A DNA stretch of 64,000 nucleotides from Nonomuraea thailandensis (GTDB lineage Bacteria; Actinomycetota; Actinomycetes; Streptosporangiales; Streptosporangiaceae): the NCBI RefSeq assembly GCF_024172165.1, contig NZ_JAMZEB010000002.1, forward strand, positions 1,633,501-1,697,500. The letters run 5' to 3'. The notes under the pieces are model-generated. The model searched no databases, was not told the origin of the DNA, and saw only the letters and a program-made list of their open reading frames with translations. A program made the position numbers and the translations under genes. Positions 15,957 through 24,092 of this stretch are shown here, piece after piece (the first letter of the stretch is position 1; each line of letters begins with the position of its first letter).

Positions 15957-18900
15957 ATGCAGCGTACCCTCGCGGTGCTCGGCGGCCTCGTGCTGGCCGG
16001 CGCCTGCCTGTCCTTACCCGCCCGGGCACACGACCCGGCCACCACGTGGTCCAGCTACGAGAAGATCACCCTGACCAAGAACGTCGGCGAGCCGATCGAC
16101 CTGGCCGTCCTGCCCGACCGGCGGGTGCTGCACACGGCCCGCAACGGCGACATCCGGCTGACCGACCCCGCCACCGGCGTCACCAGGGTCATCAACACCG
16201 TCCCGGTCTACGCCAACTCCGAGGACGGCCTGCAGACGATCTCCCTCGACCCGGAGTTCGACCAGAACAAGTGGGTCTACCTCTACTACGCGCCGAGGAC
16301 GATGACGGCGCCCTACCCGCCGGGCACCCCGGCCGGATCCGCGCCGAACACGCTGCCCGCCGGGGCGGACGAGACGTACTGGAACCAGTGGAAGGGCTAC
16401 AACCAGCTCTCCCGCTTCAAGTGGACGGGCAGCGCGCTCGACCTGTCCACCGAGCAGGTCATCATCAAGGTCGAGGCGCAGCGCGGCCAGTGCTGCCACG
16501 TCGCCGGCGACGTCGACTGGGACGCCGACGGCAACCTGTACCTCGCCACCGGCGACAACACCCCCGCCGGCACGCCGGGCGCCAACGGCATGGCGCCCAA
16601 CAACGACGCGCCCGGCATGAACCCGGGCCTGGACGCCCGGCGCGGCGCGGGCAACAGCAACGACCTGCGCGGCAAGATCCTGCGGATCAAGGTGGCCGCG
16701 GACGGCACGTACACGGTTCCCGCGGGCAACCTGTTCGCGCCCGGCACGGCCGGCGCCAGGCCGGAGATCTTCGTGACCGGCGTGCGCAACCCGTTCAGGA
16801 TGGACGTGGACGCCGAGACCGGCACCCTGTCCTGGGCCGACTACGGCCCCGACGCCGGCACCGGCGACCCCGCCAGGGGCCCCATGGGGTACGTCGAGTG
16901 GAACATCACCCCGCTCACCAAGCCGATGAACAGCGGCTGGCCGTACTGCACGGGCGACAACTTCAACTACAACGACTGGGACTTCGAGACCGCCCGGCCC
17001 GGCCCGTGGTTCGACTGCGCGGCCGGCCCCGCCAACACCTCACGCTGGAACACCGGCCTGGCCCGGCTCCCGGCCGCCGTGCCCGCCGACCTGTACTACG
17101 GCGACAACAACACCCACCAGCCCGCCGCGTGGGCCGGGCTCACCGACTTCGACCCGCAGGGCGGCCAGGGCCCGATGGGCGGGCCGGTCTACCACTACGA
17201 CCCGGACAACCCCGCGCCCGGCAAGCTCCCCGAGCACTGGGACGGCAAGGCGTTCTTCGCCGAGTTCTCCCAGGACTACCTGGCGGCCTTCACCTTCACC
17301 GGCGCCGACGGGCCGGTCACCGCGATCGAGCACTTCCTGCCCAACAGCGCGCTGCGCACCGCCGCGCAGCCCGTCACCGACAGCCCGATGGACATCGAGT
17401 TCGGCCCCGACGGCTCCCTGTACGTGCTGGACTACGGCGACGGCTTCTTCCGCGCCAACCCGGACGCCGGCCTCTACCGCATCGACTACACCCCGGCCAA
17501 CAAGACCCCGCAGGCCAGGATCGCGGCGGACCGGACCTCCAGCAGCGCCGCGCCGCTCACCGTCGCCTTCGACGCCGGCGCCTCCAGCGACACCGAGGCG
17601 GGCACGCTGACCTACGAATGGGACTTCGACGGCGACGGAGACTTCGACGCCACCGGCGTCACCGCCACCCACACCTACACCGAGCTGGGCCAGTACGCGG
17701 CCCGGCTGCGCGTCACCGACTCCGGCGGCAGGGCCGGGCTCACCTCCGTCGAGATCACTGTGGGCAACACCGCGCCCGTGGTGACGGTCAGGACGCCGCC
17801 GAACGGCGGGTTCTTCGACTGGGGGAACGCGCTGCCGTACCAGATCGGGGTGTCCGACGCCGAGGACGGCGACAACCCGGTGTGCTCGCGGGTGCAGTGG
17901 ACGTTCGGCCTCGGGCACGACACGCACGCGCATCCCGAGACGCTCGGCACGGGCTGCTCCGGGGCCTGGCCGACCCCGGCCAGCGCGCCCGAGCACGGGG
18001 AGACCGAGAACATCTACGGCGTGGTCGTCGTCAGCTACCGCGACAACGGCGCCGGCTCCATCCCCGGCGCGCTCGGCGAGGCCGCGCTCACCCTCAACCC
18101 CAAGCTGGCGCAGGCCGAGCACGCCGACGAGAGCAGCGGCGTCACGGAGACCCCCGACGACGCGGCCTCGGCCAAGGCCAAGGTCACCTCGTTCGACCCG
18201 GGTGACTGGATCGCCTACGACCCGGTGCACTTCGCCGGCATCACCGGGGTCCGGACCAGGGCGTCCGGCGCGGGCACGCTGTCGCTGCGCTGGAACTCGC
18301 CGGCGGCCGAGCCGTTCGCCACCGTGACCGTCCCCGCGGGCGACGGCTGGCAGACGGTCACCACGCCGCTCGGCGACCTGCCGGAGGGCACCGGCCGCCT
18401 ATACGTCACCTCCTCGGGCGGCGTGGACCTGGACGCGTTCACCTTCCAGGGCGGCGGCGTCGCCGACACCACCCCGCCGGCCGTCACCGCCACCCTCACC
18501 CCCGCCCAGCCGGACGGCACGAACGGCTGGTACACCGGCAACGTCACGCTCGCCGTCACCGCCACCGACAACGGCACCGTGGCCTCGCGCCAGTACTCCC
18601 TGGACGGCACCACCTGGTCCAACGCCAACAACCCCGTCACGCTCAGCGCCGAGGGAGCCAAGGAGGTCCGCTTCCGGGCCACCGACAACGGCGGCAACGT
18701 CTCCCCGGTCGGCACCCGCACCGTGAAGATCGACAAGTCGGACCCGACGCTGACGATCAGCGGTGTCGAGCCCGGCGCCCACGGCGACTCGGCCACCGTC
18801 ACCCCCGTCCTGACCGGGGCCGACGCGGTGTCCGGCGTGGCCGGGGTGACGGCCTCGCTCGACGGCGAGGCGGTCGCGTCCGGCGAACCGGTGCCGCTGT

Positions 18901-19253
18901 GGGCGCTGCCGCTCGGCGAGCACCTGCTCACCGGCACCGTCACGGACCAGGCGGGCAGGACCGCCACCGCCTCCGTGACGTTCCGGACCACCACCTCCTA
19001 CGCCGACGTGCGGGCGCTCGTCTCGCGCTTCCGGCAGACGGGGGCGATCACCTTGAGGGCCGCCGCGGACCTGCAGGAGCACCTGGCGTCGGCGGAGCGG
19101 CACGAGAAGAAGGGCAAGCGGGCGCTGGCGGTCGCGGCGCTCGAACGGTTCGTCAAGGTCGCGGAGAAGCGCGGCAACGTGCGGGACGCGGCGGTCAGAT
19201 CGGCCCTGGTCCGCGACGCGAACGCGCTGATCGAACGGCTCCGCTCAGCCTGA
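15957..19253 (+). CDS. secreted glucose/sorbosone dehydrogenase-like protein with PKD, CBM6-like and FIMAH modules
   Basis: 1098 residues. A Sec signal (residues 1-24, ending LPARAHD) is followed by a six-bladed soluble-glucose-dehydrogenase propeller (about 40-520): DGLQTISLDPEFDQNKWVYL, HVAGDVDWDADGNLYLATGD, GVRNPFRMDVD. This fold usually carries PQQ or acts on sugar alcohols or aldehydes. Next come a PKD domain (about 523-605; LTYEWDFDGDGDFDATG), an Ig-like segment, a CBM6-like carbohydrate-binding module (about 716-830; QAEHADESSGV), two Ig-like sandwiches, and a C-terminal helical FIMAH-type domain (about 1014-1098). It probably oxidises polysaccharide-derived sugars at the cell surface. 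Bound cofactor is not provable here. Confidence 0.87.
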   Translation: MQRTLAVLGGLVLAGACLSLPARAHDPATTWSSYEKITLTKNVGEPIDLAVLPDRRVLHTARNGDIRLTDPATGVTRVINTVPVYANSEDGLQTISLDPEFDQNKWVYLYYAPRTMTAPYPPGTPAGSAPNTLPAGADETYWNQWKGYNQLSRFKWTGSALDLSTEQVIIKVEAQRGQCCHVAGDVDWDADGNLYLATGDNTPAGTPGANGMAPNNDAPGMNPGLDARRGAGNSNDLRGKILRIKVAADGTYTVPAGNLFAPGTAGARPEIFVTGVRNPFRMDVDAETGTLSWADYGPDAGTGDPARGPMGYVEWNITPLTKPMNSGWPYCTGDNFNYNDWDFETARPGPWFDCAAGPANTSRWNTGLARLPAAVPADLYYGDNNTHQPAAWAGLTDFDPQGGQGPMGGPVYHYDPDNPAPGKLPEHWDGKAFFAEFSQDYLAAFTFTGADGPVTAIEHFLPNSALRTAAQPVTDSPMDIEFGPDGSLYVLDYGDGFFRANPDAGLYRIDYTPANKTPQARIAADRTSSSAAPLTVAFDAGASSDTEAGTLTYEWDFDGDGDFDATGVTATHTYTELGQYAARLRVTDSGGRAGLTSVEITVGNTAPVVTVRTPPNGGFFDWGNALPYQIGVSDAEDGDNPVCSRVQWTFGLGHDTHAHPETLGTGCSGAWPTPASAPEHGETENIYGVVVVSYRDNGAGSIPGALGEAALTLNPKLAQAEHADESSGVTETPDDAASAKAKVTSFDPGDWIAYDPVHFAGITGVRTRASGAGTLSLRWNSPAAEPFATVTVPAGDGWQTVTTPLGDLPEGTGRLYVTSSGGVDLDAFTFQGGGVADTTPPAVTATLTPAQPDGTNGWYTGNVTLAVTATDNGTVASRQYSLDGTTWSNANNPVTLSAEGAKEVRFRATDNGGNVSPVGTRTVKIDKSDPTLTISGVEPGAHGDSATVTPVLTGADAVSGVAGVTASLDGEAVASGEPVPLWALPLGEHLLTGTVTDQAGRTATASVTFRTTTSYADVRALVSRFRQTGAITLRAAADLQEHLASAERHEKKGKRALAVAALERFVKVAEKRGNVRDAAVRSALVRDANALIERLRSA

Positions 19254-19259
19254 CCCGCC

Positions 19260-19294
19260 CTGGCGGTCTCACCCTCCTGCGGTGAGACCGCCAG
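19260..19294 (+). terminator. intrinsic-type terminator hairpin
   Basis: CTGGCGGTCTCACC (19260-19273) and GGTGAGACCGCCAG (19281-19294) form a perfect 14-base-pair stem with a 7-base loop, seven bases after the dehydrogenase stop. There is no T-run, as is common in high-GC actinomycetes. Confidence 0.85.
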
Positions 19295-19357
19295 GCATCG
19301 CCGCCTCCTCCGCCCAAAAAGGGATATTTCGCGATCTTCCGGGCAGGTGCTCCGGCG

Positions 19358-20614
19358 ATGTCCACCCTCGACCTCGTCCTGGCCCTCGGCGGCGCCGCCG
19401 CGCTGCTCGCCGCGATCCTCCCCGAGTTCCTCGCCCGCCGCGCCCTGTCCCTGCCCCTGGTCTACCTGCTGGCGGGCGTGCTCCTGTTCACCCTGCCCAT
19501 CGGCTTACCCGACCCCGACCCGATCGCCCATCGCGCGGCCCTGGAGCACATCACCGAGCTGTGCGTGGTCATCTCCCTCATGGGCGCGGGCCTGGCGATC
19601 AACCGCCGCACCGGGCCGCGCGGCTGGTCCACCACCTGGCGGCTGCTCGCCCTGGGCATGCCGCTGACCGTGGCCGGCGTCGCCGCCGCGGCCCTCGCCC
19701 TGCCTGGCTGGCCGCTCGCCGCCGCGCTGCTGCTCGGGGCCGTGCTCGCGCCCACCGATCCGGTGCTCGCCTCGGACGTGCACGTGGGCGAGCCCGTGGA
19801 CGCCCAGAACGCCGACGACGAGGTCCGCTTCGCGCTGACCTCCGAGGCGGGCCTCAACGACGGGCTGGCCTTCCCCATCGTGTACGCCGCCATCGCCGTG
19901 GCCGCCGGTTCCGTCACGTGGGGGGAATGGGCCCTGGTGGACGTGCTCTACCGCACCGCCGCCGGCGCCGTACTCGGGCTGCTGATCGGCCGCCTGCTCG
20001 GCCGGCTGTTCTTCCGCGCCAGGTCCGACGGGCTGCGCCTGTCGGAGCGCCGTGACGGGTTCGTCGCGCTGGCCTGCACGTTCCTCGCGTACGGGGTGAC
20101 GGAGCTGGCCCACGGCTACGGGTTCGTCGCGGTGTTCGTCACCGCGTGCGCCATCAGGAGCGCCGAGCACGGCCACGGCTACAACAACGTGCTGCACGGC
20201 TTCGTGGAGCAGATCGAGCGGCTGCTCACGGCCTGGCTGCTGCTCCTGCTCGGCGGCTTCGTCGCCACCGGCGGCCTGGCGGCGCTCACCTGGCGCGGTG
20301 CCGCGGTCGGCCTCCTGCTGCTGCTCGTCATCCGGCCGCTGGCCGGCTGGCTGGTCCAGTGGCGCGGCCGGGCGGGGCCGAGGGAACGGCTGGCGATCTC
20401 GTTCTTCGGCATCAGGGGGATCGGGTCGCTGTTCTACCTGGCGTACGCGCTGGGGGAGGCCGACTTCGGCGTGCCGGCGCGGGAGCTGTGGGCGGTCACC
20501 GGCTTCACCGTCCTGGCCTCGGTCGTGCTGCACGGCGTCACCGCCACCCCGGCGATGAACCACGTGGACACGCTCCGCGACCGTCTCGACGGAGCGGCGA
20601 AGGAGCGTGGCTGA
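19358..20614 (+). CDS. monovalent cation:proton antiporter (CPA family)
   Basis: 418 residues with about 11-12 hydrophobic segments. The TM5-like motif LAPTDPVLASDVHVGEP near residue 130 and SEAGLNDGLAFPIVYAAIA near 165 are hallmark ion-site sequences of NhaP/CPA1 exchangers, including the ND pair expected for electroneutral Na+ or K+/H+ exchange. FFGIRGIGSLFYLAYAL near 350 is another conserved block. It is in the membrane and would handle pH or sodium stress. The short soluble tail after residue 400 lacks RCK or UspA domains, so there is no obvious nucleotide regulation. It follows the hairpin at 19260-19294, hence an independent transcript. Confidence 0.88.
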   Translation: MSTLDLVLALGGAAALLAAILPEFLARRALSLPLVYLLAGVLLFTLPIGLPDPDPIAHRAALEHITELCVVISLMGAGLAINRRTGPRGWSTTWRLLALGMPLTVAGVAAAALALPGWPLAAALLLGAVLAPTDPVLASDVHVGEPVDAQNADDEVRFALTSEAGLNDGLAFPIVYAAIAVAAGSVTWGEWALVDVLYRTAAGAVLGLLIGRLLGRLFFRARSDGLRLSERRDGFVALACTFLAYGVTELAHGYGFVAVFVTACAIRSAEHGHGYNNVLHGFVEQIERLLTAWLLLLLGGFVATGGLAALTWRGAAVGLLLLLVIRPLAGWLVQWRGRAGPRERLAISFFGIRGIGSLFYLAYALGEADFGVPARELWAVTGFTVLASVVLHGVTATPAMNHVDTLRDRLDGAAKERG

Positions 20615-20670
20615 CCGCCGGCGGCGGCCAAGCTGCCGGAGCCGTTCGAGGGCGGGTAGGTTGGCCCTCC

Positions 20671-21612
20671 ATGGAGGCACGCCCGAAGCACATCCGGCCA
20701 CGACGGCTCGCCTGGGGCGCGGCCGTGCTCGCCTGCGCGGCGGCGTGCGGAGCGGCCCCGGCGAGCCCGCCGGACGGCCAGCCTGCCGGCCCGCCGTCCA
20801 CGGCCGCGCCCTCGGCACCGGCGGCCACGACGCCGCCGCCCGAGAAGAAGCTCCCCGCCCCCGACGAGAAGCTCCCCAGCAGCGCCGCGAAGCTGGCCGC
20901 GGCCCTGAAGGAGACCACGGCGGCGCTCAACGAGTCCATCGACGCCTGGACGGAGGGCGGCGCCCCGGCGCCCGGCCGGCCACCCGAGGACGTCGAGCTG
21001 CTGGCCCTGCACCAGCAGCGGATCTACCGCCACGCCGCCCGCCACCCCCGGCTCGCCGCCAAGGCCTTCGCCCGCCTGCCCGCCGCCCTGGCCGCGCAGG
21101 CCAGGGACAACACCGCCGCCATCGGCGAGCTGCTCGCCCTGGCCCACCCCATCAAGCCGGACGCCGTCTTCAGGACGCAGCAGCCCCGCCCCGCCGGCGA
21201 GCTGCTCGGCCACTTCAAGAAGGCCGAGCGCAGGTTCGGGGTGGAGTGGGAGGTGCTGGCGGCGGTGATGTTCGCGGAGACGAAGTTCGGCCGGGTGCGG
21301 GCCGACAGCCACGTCGGGGCCCAGGGCCCCATGCAGTTCATGCCCGCCACGTGGAAGGCGTACGGGATGGGCGGCGACGTGCGCGACCCGCGCGACGCGG
21401 TCATGGGCGCGGCCAACTACCTCAAGGCCAGCGGCGCGCCCCGCGACTACCAGCGCGCCCTGCACGCCTACAACCCGTCCCAGGCGTACGTGGACGCCAT
21501 CCTGCTGCACTCCCGCCAGATCAAGCGCGACCCGCGCGCCTACTACGCGTACTACAACTGGCAGGTGTACGTGATCACCACGGCGGGGGAGCGCCGCCTG
21601 ACCGGCCCGTAG
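20671..21612 (+). CDS. secreted lytic transglycosylase (SLT domain)
   Basis: 313 residues. The N-terminus has basic residues, a hydrophobic stretch and cysteines at 22 and 26 before a Pro/Ala-rich linker, so it is exported and possibly lipid-anchored. A helical region (about 70-180) precedes the SLT/GH23-like domain (about 185-300): the catalytic glutamate is in VMFAETKFGR near residue 203, followed by GAQGPMQFMPATWKAYG and ANYLKASG. It cuts the glycan backbone of peptidoglycan to give 1,6-anhydro ends during wall remodelling or spore formation. The ATG at 20671 has no strong Shine-Dalgarno; upstream in-frame starts would lie inside the antiporter gene. Confidence 0.88.
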   Translation: MEARPKHIRPRRLAWGAAVLACAAACGAAPASPPDGQPAGPPSTAAPSAPAATTPPPEKKLPAPDEKLPSSAAKLAAALKETTAALNESIDAWTEGGAPAPGRPPEDVELLALHQQRIYRHAARHPRLAAKAFARLPAALAAQARDNTAAIGELLALAHPIKPDAVFRTQQPRPAGELLGHFKKAERRFGVEWEVLAAVMFAETKFGRVRADSHVGAQGPMQFMPATWKAYGMGGDVRDPRDAVMGAANYLKASGAPRDYQRALHAYNPSQAYVDAILLHSRQIKRDPRAYYAYYNWQVYVITTAGERRLTGP

Positions 21613-21646
21613 GACGAGCGGGCCGGGCGCCGCCCCTCCCGGCCGG

Positions 21647-22249
21647 TCAGGTGTGGTCGGCGCAGCAGGGCGTGGGGTTCGGCACCTCGGCCGGGGTGAT
21701 CCGGCCGCCGGCGGCCGGCATGGTGAGCAGGGTCATGAGGCCGTCCCGCCAGACGGGCCTGACGTGGTCGTTCGTGACGATCTCCACGTCGTCGGGCGGC
21801 GGCCCGGGAGAGGCGAGCAGCAGCACCAGGTCGATCGCCGAGCCGGCGCGCAGCTCACCCGCGCTGAGGGTGCCGGTGAGCAGGTCACGGCCGGGGAAGG
21901 TGACGACCCGGCCGCTCCGCCCGGCCTCGTGCTCGGCCGCCGCCAGCGCCGCCCCGGCCGCCAGCGGCCCGGCGCGCTCCCCGCCCAGCGCCCACGACAC
22001 GGCGACCGGCGGCTCGTCCAGCGCCGCAGGAAGGGCCGCAGGAAGGGCCGCAGGAAGGGCCGCGGCCGTCACGGTGCCGGGGACGGCCAGCGAGCAGGCG
22101 ACGTGCGGCTCGTCCCCCGCCTGCCCGGCCGGGACGAAGTGGGTGCACCCGACCGGCTCGCCCGGCAGGCCGAGCGCCCGCACCACGGTGTGGAGCAGGT
22201 GCTCGGCCTCGGGCAACGTGCGGCTGCCCGCGTCGAATCCGAGGATCAT
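21647..22249 (-). CDS. hypothetical protein with AALP repeats
   Basis: 200 residues; I do not recognise the family. It starts MILGFDAGSRTLPEAEHLL and ends with a short cysteine pair (PTPCCADHT). The middle holds a Pro-Ala-Ala-Leu repeat encoded by three 12-base units (22026-22061). No signal peptide or membrane segment is evident. Phrases such as WALGGERAGPLAAGAALAAA and VVTFPGRDLLTGTLSAGEL do not point to a known enzyme. Its ATG overlaps the stop of the PHP gene by four bases (ATGA), so it is translationally coupled to that exported phosphoesterase-like protein and probably functions with it. Confidence 0.65.
   Translation of the reverse strand: MILGFDAGSRTLPEAEHLLHTVVRALGLPGEPVGCTHFVPAGQAGDEPHVACSLAVPGTVTAAALPAALPAALPAALDEPPVAVSWALGGERAGPLAAGAALAAAEHEAGRSGRVVTFPGRDLLTGTLSAGELRAGSAIDLVLLLASPGPPPDDVEIVTNDHVRPVWRDGLMTLLTMPAAGGRITPAEVPNPTPCCADHT
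22026..22061. repeat. 12-base tandem repeat
   Basis: Three exact copies of GCAGGAAGGGCC, read on the minus strand as Ala-Ala-Leu-Pro codons in the hypothetical gene. In frame, so copy-number variation is tolerated. Confidence 0.85.
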
Positions 22250-23970
22250 CGGCGCGGCAGCACCCAGATCGGGTTGCTGTAGAACCACAGGTCGTTCCAC
22301 GGGTCGGCGTCGCCGTACACGTCGATCTGCGGGCCGTGCGGGTCCACGGCCGCGCCCAGCAGGCCGGGCGCGCTGCGCTTGCCGTCGGTGCCGCGCAGCC
22401 GCACGTACACGGGGCGGTCGACGGCGCCGAGCTGGTAGGTGAAGGTGACGGTGCCGCTGTTCCTGTTCACCTCGTACGACTGCACGACCTTCGTGTTCGG
22501 CGTGGTGAAGGCGTCCTTGTCGGAGACGGGGCCGGTGACGTCGCCCTGGATGACGTCCACCTGGGCCAGCGTGGGCACGAACTGCGCCCAGTTCGGCCGC
22601 CCGGCCAGGGTGAGCTCGATGGCCAGCTCGACGCGGGCACCCTGCCGTACGTGCAGGGTGTCGCCGAGCGTCACGCCACGCTGGCCGGTGCCGGCCGCGC
22701 GGGCCCGCACCACCAGGCCGCTGATCAGGCCGCCGTGGTCCACCCAGATCCGGCCGGCGCGCAGGGCGTCCATGACCGCGCGGTAGGAGAAGTCCTGGGC
22801 GCCGACGTGCGTCCTGCTGTAGAAGCCGGGCCAGAAGTCGCCGGAGCCGAAGTTGGCCACGCCCTTGTAGACGGGGTCCTCGTAGCGGCCGTTGGCGTTG
22901 AAGTCGCTGCCCGGGCCGCGGTCGCTGGTGTCGCCGTGCACCCAGTGCGCGTCGGAGTTGGCGGTGATCCACCACGGCTTGCCCTCGGCCAGCAGGCTGT
23001 CCCACAGGCCGCCCACGGTCGAGGTCATCCAGTCGAACCCGCCGAAGGTCTTGTAGCTCTCGGCCGGGTAACCGGCGAAGGAGTCGGCGCCGGGGCCGCC
23101 GTCGTAGTAGCCGCGCCCGCCGCCGGGGCCGTTCGGCTTGGGGATGCCCGCGGCCTGGTGGCCGGGCGCGCCCTCCATGCCGACCGCGATCGACGGCTGC
23201 GCGTCGCGCCAGCCGCGGATCTCGTGCGGGGAGTCGATGCCCTTCCTGGAGGGGTGGTTGGCCAGGAACAGCGCGTCCGGCACGCGGCGCTTCCTGACCG
23301 CGTCGGCCAGGAAGTTCAGGCCGGCGATGGCCAGCGCCTCGTTCTGCGGCGTGTTGGAGCTCGCGCCCTTCACCGACCCGTCGAAGGAGCTCTCGAACTC
23401 CTTGAGCGTCGCGACCTCGCCCCGGCCGGGGGCGACGAACACGGTGCCGTGCTCGGCGGCCGGGATGTTCCACTCCAGGCCCTGGAAGACCAGCGTGTCC
23501 TTGACCGCCTCGCGGGCCGCCACGATGTCCGGGTTGACCTTCTCGACGCCGATCTTGGCGTGCGCGGCGCCGCCGTGGTCGGTGATGACCATCCAGCCCA
23601 GCCCGAAGGCGTTGGCGTGGCGCACGTGGTCGATGACCCGGTAGATGCCGTCGGAGCTGTACTGGGTGTGGATGTGGTGGTCGCCGGCCAGCCACTGGTA
23701 GCCGTCCCTGGGCTCCCGCCCGCGCCCCTCGTCCCTGGTGGCGGCGGTGGCGGTGGCGGCGGCCTGCCCCTCGCCGCCCAGCACGCCGGCGGCGGTCAGG
23801 CCGGCGCCGAGCAGCCCGGCCCGCCGGAACATGCGCCGGCGCGAGAGCTGCCCCGGCGACAGCTCGCCGTCGGGTACCGCGAGGTCCCGCGCCGCGGCGG
23901 CCTCGGTGTCTCCGGGCCGCTCGTGCGCGTGGTCGTGATCGTGATCATGGTGATGGTGCCCGTGGCCCAT
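22246..23970 (-). CDS. Tat-exported PHP-domain metallo-phosphoesterase-like protein with His-rich leader
   Basis: 574 residues. It opens with a histidine/aspartate cluster (MGHGHHHHDHDHDHAHER), then a twin-arginine signal SRRRMFRRAGLLGAGLTAAG near residues 43-62. The mature domain has PHP metal ligands: DHHIHTQYSSDG (H-x-H), MVITDHGG, GLEWNIPAAEHG, ANHPSRKG and ITANSDAH. The last ~150 residues form a beta-rich domain. PHP proteins are trinuclear-metal phosphoesterases; the exported form may scavenge phosphate. The unusual feature is a metal-chelating tail in the part of the signal that is normally cleaved, possibly loading metal before export. GGAG lies 10 bases before the ATG. It is followed by a coupled hypothetical gene. 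Confidence 0.85.
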   Translation of the reverse strand: MGHGHHHHDHDHDHAHERPGDTEAAAARDLAVPDGELSPGQLSRRRMFRRAGLLGAGLTAAGVLGGEGQAAATATAATRDEGRGREPRDGYQWLAGDHHIHTQYSSDGIYRVIDHVRHANAFGLGWMVITDHGGAAHAKIGVEKVNPDIVAAREAVKDTLVFQGLEWNIPAAEHGTVFVAPGRGEVATLKEFESSFDGSVKGASSNTPQNEALAIAGLNFLADAVRKRRVPDALFLANHPSRKGIDSPHEIRGWRDAQPSIAVGMEGAPGHQAAGIPKPNGPGGGRGYYDGGPGADSFAGYPAESYKTFGGFDWMTSTVGGLWDSLLAEGKPWWITANSDAHWVHGDTSDRGPGSDFNANGRYEDPVYKGVANFGSGDFWPGFYSRTHVGAQDFSYRAVMDALRAGRIWVDHGGLISGLVVRARAAGTGQRGVTLGDTLHVRQGARVELAIELTLAGRPNWAQFVPTLAQVDVIQGDVTGPVSDKDAFTTPNTKVVQSYEVNRNSGTVTFTYQLGAVDRPVYVRLRGTDGKRSAPGLLGAAVDPHGPQIDVYGDADPWNDLWFYSNPIWVLPRR

Positions 23971-24092
23971 GGGGGTGTTTCTCCGTCCCGCCGGAAAGGG
24001 TGCGCCGGCTACGGCGGGAGCGTTGCGGAACCGGATGAATCGGACATGAACGCCAAGAGAGCGGTAAATGCCGACTCGATCACGACCCCGCG

